Positions 53,597 to 64,000 of a stretch of 64,000 nucleotides of DNA are shown piece after piece. The stretch spans positions 2,170,001 to 2,234,000 of the forward strand of contig OZ345372.1 in assembly GCA_977006965.1 (NCBI GenBank), written 5' to 3'. Source of the stretch: Phymatolithon calcareum (Eukaryota; Rhodophyta; Florideophyceae; Hapalidiales). Both the position numbers and the translations under genes were made by a program. Within the stretch, counting starts at the first letter, position 1, and each line of letters starts with the position of its first letter. The notes beneath the pieces were generated by a model. That model was given only the letters and a program-made list of their open reading frames with translations, was not told the origin of the DNA and did not search any database.

Positions 53597-53975
53597 ATTG
53601 GATCTAGGGTACGCTGCGGAAAAAGATTGCCGACATCGACTCTGGATCATATCAGCCGCGTATACAAACGTATTTCTGATCGGGGCTGGTGCGACTATAG
53701 ACATGGGGATTTTTACTAAAGTTTCCAACTTTTTGTTTAATCGCTTTATTGTCTCATACTCGCGTGCACAAGCACTTTGCTTTGCACCTAGAGTGTTCTT
53801 ATTCCATATGTGGCTACGATTATTTCTATAGTTCGTTAATATTTTCTGTAGTCCTTGGGGATCTCGTTTTACTCTAGTTACGTTTCCCCCCCTACTTAGT
53901 ATACATGGGGGAAGGAGGTACTCATCGTCCGCGACAACGAGCCCTCATAATCAGACCAGCAAAAAGAACATTCCC
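53597..53975 (+). repeat. Right LTR-like repeat
   Basis: Direct repeat of 49583-49905 with an extra ~60-bp block (GGGGATCTCGTTTTACTCTA to TACATGGGGGAAGGAGG) before the CGTCCGCGACAACGAGCCC end. Confidence 0.55.
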
Positions 53976-54615
53976 CCGACTCTCTCTTCGTCATTCTCAC
54001 CCCAAAAGTTCACCCCCATAATTACCAAGGCAATCCCTAAGGCCGCTCTTTACAGCTGGAAACCACTGTCCGCTGTAAAGCATACCGACAGATACGAAGC
54101 ACTTCAAGCATTGTCTTTTCATATTTCCAAGTGATCATTCCGTGCACCAAATCATCATTTGATCAAAATCTTTTTCTCTAATAGTCTGCGCTTCGCAGCG
54201 TCCTCGGCTTTCCACCAGTGGGCAACCGGACGACCAATGTACAATCCTGTGTTATTATTAACCGCACAGCGCGCCCTCATAATTTGTTTGCGCTCTGTGA
54301 TGGCCATTTTTGCGCCTTGTGAAGTGGGTGAAGGTTTTTTCGTTGGGTATCCCGTTCGTTCTGCGTCACTCTAGACTCTTCTTAACCTGCGGCACCGGAA
54401 CAATGGCACGCGATATAGCGCGTGTTTAACACACTGTGGGTGCAAGATGCTGCCGGAGATATTTTATCCAAACTTGAGGACGGGCGATTATGTTCGATGA
54501 CATTGCACATCATCACGCGGATGATAGAGGTCTGTTTGTTTACTCTGTATGGGGCTTCCATATGCGTGATTTTCGACTGGTTTATATTCGATCCCTGGAA
54601 GTGGTGGCCGCTATA
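53976..54615. other. No recognisable gene
   Basis: Short frames only. Confidence 0.35.
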
Positions 54616-54619
54616 TTTT

Positions 54620-56360
54620 TTACTGCAATTTTTTAAAGCCCCACAGTCATACGAATATACGGGCAATGCTTCCTCAGGTCCTACCCTCACTAGGGTGGCT
54701 CTACTCTTATGTATGGTATTCTATCTGAGCCCCTAGCATACACTCGATTGTTCTTGATAGCTCTTCATAGCAGTTTTCTTCTTTCAGTAAGGTCTTCTTC
54801 ATTCTGCATACTCTCGATGATGCTTTTGCTGAAGAGCAAAATATCATCTAGTGCCCTTTCAGTTGCCGCTCTGTCTACTTCCTTGAGTTCATAGGCTGAC
54901 AAGCTGCGATCCAGGGTCTACATGTGATGTCTGCCTTTGTTTCCAAACCTATCTGCCATCAGTGTTGTAGACACTTGGGGAAATATTCCAAAGGCTTACT
55001 GAACCGCAAGTTGCCTGTGTTTCAGTTGCGGAAATTTAAGTATTGCAGGGAGTTCTCTTGTCTTGTTGTACGAGATTTTCCTCTTTCTCTTCGATTCAAG
55101 GCTCTCTCCTTCCTTTGTCAGGAATGTTGATCGAAGTGCTTCTGCAGATTGGTTTGCTATTATGTGCTTCATCGCTTCATCAAACGGTTCTCTGGTATCC
55201 ATTGCTGTGATGTCATTTCTTGTGGCTTGAAGCTCTTCCGGGATTCTTCACTCCCGCGGTTCCTCCATAAACTTTCCTTCTTTCGCCATGGTTCTTTTAA
55301 ACATCTTGAAAGCTAGTATTTCCCGTCGATGGGAAGCAGCTTGGATTCGACATAGTAAGTGGAGTCTATCAGACTTTTCTCGTGCCAGTGGCCCGAAGAC
55401 GTTTTTGAAAACGTTTGTTGAACTTCCTTGACCGCGCTCTGGACATTTTCTGTGCATGGTGTTAAGTGCATAGCGTACTCAAAACGTGTCTGGATTAATG
55501 CCTTGTTTACCTCGATGCTTTTATCTCTGCCAATTCCATTCTTGAATACCCCTAGTGCACGGAGCTCGTACAGAGCGGTCTTTGACTTCTTGACGCGTTG
55601 CAACTTCAGTGCATCTGTAACCCCCCCCGGGTCCTAGGGATACACCGACCTTGGTGACTTCCGCGAAAAGTGCGAGGGCCTTATTAGCCAGCTGGAATGT
55701 CACGCCCGATGTCTCATCCGATTCCAGTATCTCGCTTTTTCTTTGCTTCGTGTTCCATGTCATCCCGCGTTCTTGGGCCCATTTAGTGGCTTTGTCTAGC
55801 AATTCCTGCAGAACAGACTGTGATTTCGCTAGAAGAATTACGTCGACTGCGAAGAGTATTGAAGGGACATCGGATTGATGAATATGTTGTATAGAATTGG
55901 ATTGAGAGGGGACCCCTGCGGTACTCCTCTGTCCATTACAAACTATTTCTTATCTGTATCTCCGATTGTTGACACCCAGAAGGGTTTCGGGAATGCTTCT
56001 GTCACAGCGCAGAGCAGTGGTGGCAGTACCTGTCTCATTCTGTTCACCAAATGTTTTCTTGGGACGATGTCGTATACATCCTTGAGGTCCAGTACTGCTA
56101 TGCAACTTTGTTGGCCTTTCCATAGCTCCGTGGCTCTTAGGATTGCGAGTTCTGCACTTTTCCCTTTTTGGAACCCGACTTGGAACAAGTGGTTGGTGTA
56201 TACCTCGCGGAGCACACTGTCGATTACCGTTTCAATAACTTTCCTTGCATGACTAAGCAGGGATACTGGGCGATAATTCCAGGTTCGTGGTGTGGTCCCT
56301 TCTTATGAATTGGTACTAAAACGGCCTTCTGCGAGTACAGTGGCATGTCTGTGCACCTCC
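54620..56360 (-). pseudogene. LINE reverse transcriptase polyprotein remnant, longest LINE copy
   Basis: Reading the minus strand with frameshifts: KAVLVPIHKKGPHHEP (56350-56290); VLREVYTNHLFQVGFQKGKS, AELAILRATELWKGQQSCIA and VLDLKDVYDIVPRKHLV (fingers and palm, about 56215-56030); RGVPSQSNSIQ-type loop (55910); ATKWAQERGMTWNTKQRKSE (55780); KKSKTALYELRALGVFKNGI and FEYAMHLTPCTENVQSAV (55600-55450); KTRELPAILKFPQLKHRQLA (55050); and YELKEVDRAATERALDDILL (54880). The tail CGTATGACTGTGGGGCTTTA lies at about 54635-54655. It is the best guide here to the family's domain order, but it carries many stops. Confidence 0.75.
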
Positions 56361-57345
56361 CGCAGGATTCACATTGGGGCGGCCGGTTATTGAGGGCATT
56401 TGAAGGGTTAGACGAGACTATAGGAATGCCGATACACGATATCGTGGATCTCGAGAGAGGTTTCAGGGGAACGGATCAGTCCTTCGAAATCTGGGGCAGA
56501 GAGAGTCGGAGACCATTCGCCACACGGAACCGGCGCACCCTATTTCCAGGCCACCGTAGAAGGATTCACACAGGGGATTCAGAACATGGAACGGACTCAT
56601 ATTCTGCCTCTGTGAAACCAAAGAGCAGTGCGTGTACAACTTCAGGGCTGTTTTCCCGCGAGGTTGGAAAATGTGCGGCAACTGAGCGGCATATTGAAAC
56701 CTGGGGAGCGTGCAAAACATATTTACTCATTCCTTTTGGCGCTAAAAGTGCCTATAATAGTCGGACGGGCGTTTCGGAGCGGACTCCGGAACCCGCGAAT
56801 GGACTGCGCGGACCGGATCGGCTCATCATAGAGAGATCCTTGAGAGCTCTAGACCGCTCTTCCATTTCTAGTGAGGGAGGGCTTGTGCTCAGCAATAGCA
56901 CTGCTATATTTAGCTTGTTGGAACTTGCTCCCGAGCATTAAAATGGTCGTGTAAAAGGCGGTTGAGATCAGTGAAGTAGATATAGTGACCAAAATGCCGG
57001 TTTTCGGCAGATCGTGTTATCATGTTTTTGGAATATATCGCGGAGATGCGTTTTGAAGATGACGGGCGATTTTCCGAAGCATCGATTTGATCAATTTCCG
57101 TCTTCCCGCTTAGTATCGCGTCTAGAGGTGGCGCAAAAGCGATGCGATCTTTCGATAAGACCTCGACGGGACCGTCGCGTAATACCCTTTTCGAAGAACA
57201 CCCTTTGTCTGAGCAGCAAGGCCAGAGACGGTGAGGGGGTATGGAGATCTTCTCAGATTTGCCCACCTCAATCCTGTCATCACCTACCACTTGTGATCAT
57301 ACACTGTGTGCAGACCATCGATGATGGAATACACGCCTCTACAAG
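56361..57345. other. No recognisable gene
   Basis: A 198-codon + frame (56345-56941) and a 126-codon minus-strand frame (56910-57290) are open. Neither contains a known motif, and neither is clearly favoured. Confidence 0.35.
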
Positions 57346-57349
57346 GAAA

Positions 57350-58100
57350 CTACTGCCGGTGCCCGGCATGAATCAATACCCATTGGTTTGTCGCGGCGAC
57401 GCATCCGGCGGCAGCGGGAAAGCGATCACGTGCGATGACATCTGGGCGTTGATCGACATTGCTAATGACTCTCTTGGAGCCGCAACCAGTGGCAGTCGAG
57501 GAGCGGCGTCGCACTAAGTATCCGCGTGCCGAGCCAGGTCGTTCGACACCTTCTCGAGCCGGAACTAGCGGCATTCGAACCGCCACGCCCTAAGACGCTC
57601 TCGCGACAATATAGGTCGCCCGACTTCCGGTGGCCGCCTGGAAGAACCCTTACGCGCGTGACGACCGGGCCAAGTACGCTTTCTGGATGCTTTCCATGCG
57701 ACACTCTCATCAGGTTCCGCCACGCGGCGCCGGGCTGCGACATGCCGAGACTCTGTGCGTCGCATTCATAGGCGCGTACATCCGGCGGCGGTTGAAAACG
57801 CGGCTGCACGCATTGCACGGTCGAAAGCTTGTGCGACAGTCTCACCGGCGCGCACAGTCGCCAGCGACTGCTCCAGAGTCCGAGTCTCGCCGATCGAAAT
57901 CTCTTTATCGAGCAGAACGTCTAAGAAACCATGACGTCGAGCACGCGCATCGCAAGCTTGCAGACGCGTTCGCACGGAGGCACGCACTTCGGGACGTGCC
58001 TGAACCGAGAAGTGACCCGCGCGTAAGGCAGCAAACAGCGTGAGGAGCATTTTGGTACACCGGCTGTCCATTTCCCACAAGGACTCTTGCGATATCTGAT
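57350..58100 (-). other. GC-rich island with overlapping open frames, unidentified
   Basis: GC content rises sharply, and frames are open on both strands. The minus-strand frame 58080-57766 has the most protein-like composition: LLTLFAALRAGHFSVQARPE, VRASVRTRLQACDARARRHG, then SIGETRTLEQSLATVRAGET. No domain is recognised. It could be a gag or transposase fragment, or sequence of different origin from its AT-rich surroundings. Confidence 0.35.
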
Positions 58101-58169
58101 TTCTCGGCAGAGGCTAGACAGGTGAGCTTTTCGACTTGGCAGCCCGCGTTTTTTTTGTTGTTCACTCAC

Positions 58170-61100
58170 CCACCCTTCATACTCGTTTGTAGTAGTAGTG
58201 AAGCTATCGCACGGCTACAACTACTGCAATCCGGTTCTCCTGCATGCGGTGCTTTTCCGGGAGGAAGTTCTTAAGGGAACTCTAGTAAGGATAAGCGCGA
58301 CACTGCTCGCCTTCTCTGGGGAGCTAGACCGTTGGATGCCGTGACAGCAAAGTCACCAAAATTTCGGTTTTATGTTTCGAATAAAAACTGCAGATCTTTC
58401 TAAAGTCTGTCAAGGCAGGAAGTCTCCAAGCCTACCTCGATATCACAAGACTATATTATCGCGTATGCGTGCTTCAGTGGATATCACTTCGCACGGACCA
58501 TCCGCAACTTCCTGTCACTTATGTCGTTGAATACCAGATGTCATGTCGGCGCTCTTTGTTTCTTAACTCCTAGACACCAAGTATCCAACTTCGTTTGGGC
58601 TGAGCGGATGCACCTTTTTGTCAAAGTCTTCATTATATCGCGCCTGGAACTCTTTCATTCGCGGTATTCATGATTCAATCAAACTTTGAATTGAGAATAA
58701 AGCGCTCCTTCTTGCAACGGGTTTTCGACTGTAAGAGCCACCGGGGTGAGATTCTCTCTCGTAATCGCACCCTATGGATATTATCATGTTGATAAGGTAT
58801 TTGGGGTCAAAAGATGGAGTTCGAGAAGGCCCATTAGGAGCAATGGCCTTCGTTGGTGGCGGGGGACCGGAGTTGGGGAATTCCTGTGCCGTCCTTCATC
58901 ATGTTCTTTGAGTTTTGCGCCATGGAGAGTTTAAGTTCCTTCGGAATCATCCTGCGGTGGGATACATCTTGGGCAAGCTTATACTCTTTCTGAGTTGGCG
59001 CTGTTTTGATAGCTGCCTCATATGCCGATACCGGATGGACAGAATCTTGAAGTGATCGCCCCAAGTTCTGTAGCACTCTTTCTGTACCGGGCTTAGACGG
59101 TCATAATTTGTGGATGTAACAGTTCGTATTTGTCATCCAGAGACGTGGGGCTAAGGTGCGGGAAGGTCGGCGTCCGGTGTTGGAGCTGGAAACACTCGAA
59201 GCCTATATCTCCTGGACGGTCAGTCAGCCGTCCACGTGCTGCGTTTTGCATTCTCTATCTGATGAGGGCTTGAGCTCTGCGATCGACGCGAATCAGTCAT
59301 GTTGATATCCGGTTGTCTGGGAACGAAGATATTCGCTGGACTGGAACCGGCGGTGGCGCATGATAATAGCCCGTATCATCTGAAGGAGCTGTCTCGCTTG
59401 ATTCTGAAACAGAGGGGACGTAGGACAGTTCAGCTGCAGCGGATATCGATGGAATTAGGGACGGCTGCAGTGGTACCCTATTGGAAGAACACTGTCGTCG
59501 GGTATACGGGCCATATACGCCCTTACATCTTCTCTGGTGTCATTCTCGGTCTCCACGACTTTCACTCGTCCCATATTGCGGACATCATCCTTGAAGATGG
59601 CTCTGTGTGTGTGCCCTACGTCAACGGACTGTTTAGCGAAGGCATCGAATGCGTTTAGACCAGTGTAATCTTCCTGAGATGACCGCGTGCTGTACTGTAC
59701 GTCGAAAGAGACTCCACGCAAGAATCGGATAATGCGTTTCTGTTGAGAGTACGCTCTCGGGACAACCGTTGCATTGGCGGAGATGCTAAGGACTGCTCGT
59801 CCTCACTTTCGTTTTTGAGTGAGAAGATCCATTTTGGTCGTCGCATTTTCCACGTTTTAGTACTTCTCATATGTCTAGAGGAACAATTTCAGCACTTCCA
59901 GGCATCAATTTGGGTTTTTCCGTCTTCAAGGTGATCGTCGAATGCGTCCCGCACATTATCGTCATGAAAGCTCGGCCAAATCAACAGGATTGCTCCTTCC
60001 GCAATATTGTTCTTGTCTACTTGCCGTTTAAACACCGACAGGAACCGCCGGCAGCTTATCGGATTCTTGCACTTAAACACGTACTTAGCCATGGTGTGGT
60101 CTAATTGACGGGTATTGATTCCAATATGACGCCTGACCTCTCTGCCAATAAACGGTTCTGCTCGTAGAAGGTGATACTTCCGCTACAAAGGTATGTCCCG
60201 AAAGCGAAAGTCGCTGTGCTCGACTGCCATAAGCCCCTCATTTTCGGCATACGAGTGTACGACGGCCATATCTCGATGGAAAGCTTCGACATGCTCCGTT
60301 TCGTCTTGCTGTCCCTCCGAACGCCCTATCGCTGGCATGTCTTCTCTCAACAGCGTTTCGGCTTGCGGTTGATAAGGCGCTCTATGGAAGAACTCGAATT
60401 GAAACAACTATTGGAAGATAGTGAGCAATCGGAGTGCTCCATTCTCGGAGACCAGGATGTCAATCACTTTATGGGGATGAAGTTCCTCTGCGCACTGGAG
60501 GCTGGACTCAGCCCATGTGAGATATTCAATGGGCTTATTTTGCTTTATTACCGCAGCCAGAATTTCAACTTCTTCCCCGTCACGATTTCAAGCAGAAATA
60601 CCGTCATTACACGAGAATAGTCTTCCCTCAGATTTTTGTTCCCCGTGCCAACATTAGTCATTCTGTTCGAAAATCGCCAGCACACCATGTTACAACAATT
60701 GCAGCAACATAGAGATTCGAAGAGAGCAATGAAATAATCATCGAATTCAGCACTGCTGAAGTACCCCAGCCCAGACTCAACCTCATTGAAAATCGTCTTC
60801 TCCGCATTTCAAAATGCCAATTACGAAGAATCATCATTTTACCTCTTCGTCACAATTGACATCATTTTGGAGCCAATACGTCCTTCCTTTAGCTTCTATT
60901 AACAAAAGAGGAAGAATGATGATTAAATGTTGACAAAACGCAGTGCACACAGGCACTCTAATGGGAACTAATGTATGGTAACGAGTCGAGGGTGTCTGTG
61001 GAACTTGCGGTGTCAGGCCCCAAGACACGTCGGCATCGCGGCAGAGCGTTCTGGATGTGCAATGGGGACAATGGCTAGCTTCGCCGAGGTCGGCAGAGAC

Positions 61101-62600
61101 GCAGCGACAATGGCAGAAGTAATGAGTCGAGCCAAAATGGTGGATGAGAGGATAGTTTGAGATAGCGCCGGACTTCTCAGATATCCGGCGCCCAACTCTG
61201 AGTGTGGAGACAAGCGTTAGAGCGCAGATCCGTGGGTTGATGCTCAGGCAACACATGAAAAGTTCTTGGGACGCGCTGGCATATCCAAGAGAGACAATTG
61301 TGGTGGACACCGATCGCCCTGCCGAAGACTCTCCAATTGAATCCAAGCTTGGTTCTGTACCTTACAGTACAAAGTCCGAGCCCATATGACCTGCAATAAC
61401 CATCGTCGGTATCGCAGCACTACTGTAATGCTACCTGGCTAACCCTACAGGAAGGGCAGTATGACACATAATGCAATCAGCATCCTACCTTACAGTTTCC
61501 TTAAGGTTTACCTCCACTTGTGTCACGTGTCGCCAAAGGCCGAAAGGCCACTATACGACAACGAAAAACAACGCTTGTACCGCCAGGTGCACCATGAAGA
61601 AGTAAACTTGAAAAGTATTCGGGTTGAGGTCATAATCGGAATATGATAAATCCTTCCAAAATTGTCAGAAACCCGTCATCGCAGAGACAATATCATCTTC
61701 AACATACCTCAAACGTATGACAACCACTTCCCGCGCACTTCGCAGCTTCCTTGAACTTTTACGAATCAAGCATGAGTTTTTCGAACCATTCTGCACGGCA
61801 CGCAGAGTAGCTAGTTTTTCATTTTTCCAGTATCAGTATTCAAAGAGGTGATCTGCGATATATGTGTACTTGTATTTACACAGGCCTGATCAATGTCCTA
61901 GATATTTGTGCTGACATTTGCATCGTCAGAATTCCGATATTAGTAGTACTGTCGGGATTGGCGTGAGTGGAAACTTCACCACCTTCCGTGCCGCTCCAAT
62001 TTTGCTGTGAAGGCGATTGTCTGGAATGGTATTTTTAAATTTTCGCAATTTCGGAAGGGCGCTTCTATGTTCAGCACGCTTTCTTCTCGGATTGTTTCTT
62101 AATCGTTTCCCGCAGGCTTCACAGTTATTGTCGCAATAAGAGTAATAATGAATGCTTTTTGCCCTATTGGACTAGCAAGCAGTGCTTCAATTTTTATAAA
62201 CAATTATTGTTTATGTGCTACATTTAACAAAATAAACGCAGAATGGTTCCGGATAGTTATGGTTGTTATAACACCTAATAGCGCTTTTAGTAAACTATTT
62301 TGAAAATTCTGGCTTAACCCATGTAGGGTTAGCGGCAAGAAGGGTTCGTCCCAATTCAATTTTTCGTGATTGCTTCCTTCGTACTGATCATCTCCTTTGA
62401 GTCGCTCTTGAAGACGGTCGCTAAACTACTCAACGTTGAGAGATCCGAAACACCCCAGCGCAACCCAAAGTATTGGAAAAAATAACCGCTATTGTAATTA
62501 TTTAAAGTATTGTTCTAATAATTTATTCCTGAGTCGCGCATGTTTTTTGTATTTATTGAGATCGTCCTGGTTGCGACAATTATTGTATTTATTTGGAAGC
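58170..62600. other. Unresolved, probably decayed mobile DNA
   Basis: Frames of 60-170 codons occur on both strands at 58.8-61.4 kb. A run of minus-strand frames from 60407 to 59455 (for example AKYVFKCKNPISCRRFLSVF at 60090) might be a frameshifted retroelement polyprotein, but no diagnostic motif could be confirmed. From 61650 to 62600 the sequence is AT-rich and shows nothing. Confidence 0.35.
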
Positions 62601-62813
62601 ATTATTCACTAGAGAACACCAGACGGAGTCTACGTATTCTTGAAGAGTAATATGACATATTGGTCATCGATAGCGCATGACGTGTCGGTTGCGGACTCCT
62701 CATTTTTTCGATCCGGTTATTGAAGAGCTCCCCCAGGATTGTGAAAATCATGGCGGTCAGCACAGTACAAAAATAACTGTGGATCAGGCGATCACCGTTT
62801 CGTAGCAGCCAAG

Positions 62814-63277
62814 ATGCCGCGAGTTATCTTTAAGCGTGTTCGAGATTAGTTTTTCACGCAGTCGGATCCCAACTGCGCTGTGTGGACTTTCAAGTGTGGA
62901 ACGGGACCGAAAGATTCTGGACGGGGCTACACGAATTTTGTGTGTCACCTGCTACCGGGAAATTGAAGAAGGTTGTCTGTGCTCTGAGTTTGACTGTTGA
63001 TGACAGTTCACTATCGCTAGCCGAGCGCGCATTGAAGCGTCGCAAAAGCGTTATTTCCTCTGATTCTGAGTACATGGACTTGCGATTCTTTGTACCAACG
63101 TCTAACATGTGCGAGAGGCTTTTCTCTAGCGCTGGTTTCGCGCTGCATGACAGAAGAAGAAGCGTTATTCCTGCAAACTTCGAGAAGCAGATCTTCCTTC
63201 ATGCTAACTCGGGTGCGTGGGGAATCGCAGACGTCAATGTTGTCGTGACAGAAAAAGCAGCTAGAGGGATCCAATAA
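62814..63277 (+). pseudogene. Internally deleted hAT transposase
   Basis: The ATG at 62814 opens MPRVIFKRVRD, a TAG at 62847-62849, then FFTQSDPNCAVWTFKCGTGP and GRGYTNFVCHLLPGN, which resembles a BED-type zinc finger at the N terminus of hAT transposases. About 90 bp later and in another frame comes the hAT C-terminal dimerisation domain: YMDLRFFVPTSNMCERLFSS, AGFALHDRRRSVIPANFEKQ, IFLHANSGAWG. The catalytic middle (several hundred residues in full-length proteins) is missing. AATTGC-rich inverted motifs at 63545-63660 may be part of the element end. Confidence 0.7.
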
Positions 63278-63544
63278 TTCAGGGAATAACCTGTTATATA
63301 TTCCTCATTGAACTTGAATTCAATAATTTATTTCTTCTGCGTTCAACATATTGATATTTATTCTCGACACTGCACCGAGAAAAGAATAAAAATAAATAAA
63401 TAATTCCTCTGCCTTGGCGCAACCGTCGCGTCGCAAGCAGCACCCTCAAGGTGCGAATAGGGAATAGATGGATTAGTGGCCGCAAAGGATGCGGCGCGCA
63501 CTGTCACCGAGTGCAGTCTGCGCGTCCATGTCGTGACGATCTGC

Positions 63545-63660
63545 CACCAGGGGTCGTGCGCAATCCATTGCTATTGCAATTAATTGCAATTCATAGCAAT
63601 TCGACCCAAATTGGGTTCTGATGAAGAATTGCAATTCGAATTGCTGGTCGGTAGGTTGTA
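63545..63660. repeat. Cluster of TTGCAATT/AATTGC motifs in both orientations
   Basis: GCAATTAATTGCAATTCATA and GAATTGCAATTCGAATTGC face each other around GACCCAAATTGGGTTC. This is possibly the subterminal region of the hAT element. Confidence 0.45.
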
Positions 63661-63793
63661 CGAAAGTGTATAGTTCAGCAAGAGCAGAGTTGAAGGAAAT
63701 AACGATCACTTCAAATGTATCATGCGTAGTACGTGATAATTAGTTGTCGGTAGCATCTAATTTTATTATATAACTCGGGCCAGTATAAGCGTT

Positions 63794-63873
63794 CACCGGG
63801 GGAGCACTGCACCATTTTGGCCCAAATCAACTAAATAACTATCGGGCCAAAATGTTGCCGTGCTCCCCTAGTG
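63794..63873 (+). repeat. 80-nt imperfect inverted repeat
   Basis: The arms CAC..GGGGAGCAC.GCA.CATTTTGGCCC and the reverse complement surround a loop of about 13 nt. The ends CACYRGGGGAGCAC could be terminal repeats of a very small foldback element. Confidence 0.75.
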
Positions 63874-63922
63874 TTAGGTACGTAAAATTCTACGTACTGT
63901 ATACAGTTACAACGTTCCTGAA

Positions 63923-64000
63923 TTCAACCATCCATGTGCTCGTTCTATTGTAATGGTCTGCGTAGACCACTACAACAGAACGATCACATGGATGGTTGAA
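63923..64000 (+). repeat. 78-nt imperfect inverted repeat at the window edge
   Basis: The 37-nt arms (TTCAACCATCCATGTG, then CGTTCT.TTGTA.TGGTCT) surround a 4-nt GCGT loop and differ at three positions. The right arm ends exactly at the window boundary, so the repeat may be longer. Confidence 0.8.

Larger units (their letters stand above)
49583..53975 (+). mobile_element. Decayed LTR retrotransposon (Ty3-like)
   Basis: Two direct repeats (about 49583-49905 and 53597-53975) flank a 3.7-kb interior with a gag-like region, a zinc-knuckle remnant and a retropepsin motif in that order. Neither reverse transcriptase nor integrase could be recognised, so the interior is deleted or too decayed. A 55-nt palindrome (51989-52043) lies inside. 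Confidence 0.55.

Noticed and set aside
56345-56941. 198-codon + strand gene
   Set aside because: It overlaps the start of the minus-strand LINE remnant and has no recognisable motif.
59455-60410. Copia-type polyprotein on the minus strand
   Set aside because: One stretch (YVFKCKNP...FKRQVDK) is suggestive, but no diagnostic reverse transcriptase, integrase or RNase H motif could be confirmed.
60834-61346. 170-codon minus-strand gene
   Set aside because: Shadow-like composition, short competing + frames, no motif.

Overview
This window looks like nuclear DNA of an intron-poor, transposon-rich eukaryote. It has no operons, rRNA or convincing tRNA genes. One gene carries a short spliceosomal intron (GTACGT donor, GCTAAC branch-like site, CAG acceptor), AATAAA-type 3' signals occur, and most of the sequence is decayed eukaryotic transposable elements. 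A plant/alga-like cytosolic UDP-glucuronate decarboxylase and the few introns suggest a red alga. An oomycete or another protist remains possible, and the sequence alone does not settle it.

Host genes are few. A GC-rich gene island at about 29-41 kb shows no recognisable transposons. It holds a 1080-residue PHD-finger protein (35742-38984, +) and, converging on it with a 141-bp gap, a two-exon UDP-xylose synthase gene (39126-40280, -). A third likely gene, an unrecognised secreted protein (15322-16461, -), stands alone among mobile elements.

The rest is mobile DNA. Class II elements are: a nearly intact Tigger/pogo element with 21-bp terminal inverted repeats and TA target duplications, whose transposase has one stop codon (3114-5856); a decayed second Tigger (12504-13960); two remnants of another DDE transposase (189-704 and 5954-6538); and an internally deleted hAT (62814-63277). 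Class I elements are: one LINE lineage in at least ten 5'-truncated copies (19.9-23.1, 24.4-24.9, 41.1-41.8, 42.9-44.2, 44.7, 45.6-46.7, 47.8 and 54.6-56.4 kb), two of them with clean 15-16 bp target duplications; a short ~200-bp family sharing a LINE 3' end; a copia-like 3' end (RNase H, polypurine tract, LTR) at 7.8-8.8 kb; and a decayed gag-protease LTR element at 49.6-54 kb.

The most unusual feature is a set of sequence-unrelated, nearly perfect inverted repeats with very small loops. They lie between 17 and 64 kb. In two hairpins of a tandem duplication at 33.7-34.0 kb, and in one at 46.25 kb, every arm mismatch is a G-U wobble on the + strand. This pattern is expected if the RNA fold, not the DNA palindrome, is maintained.
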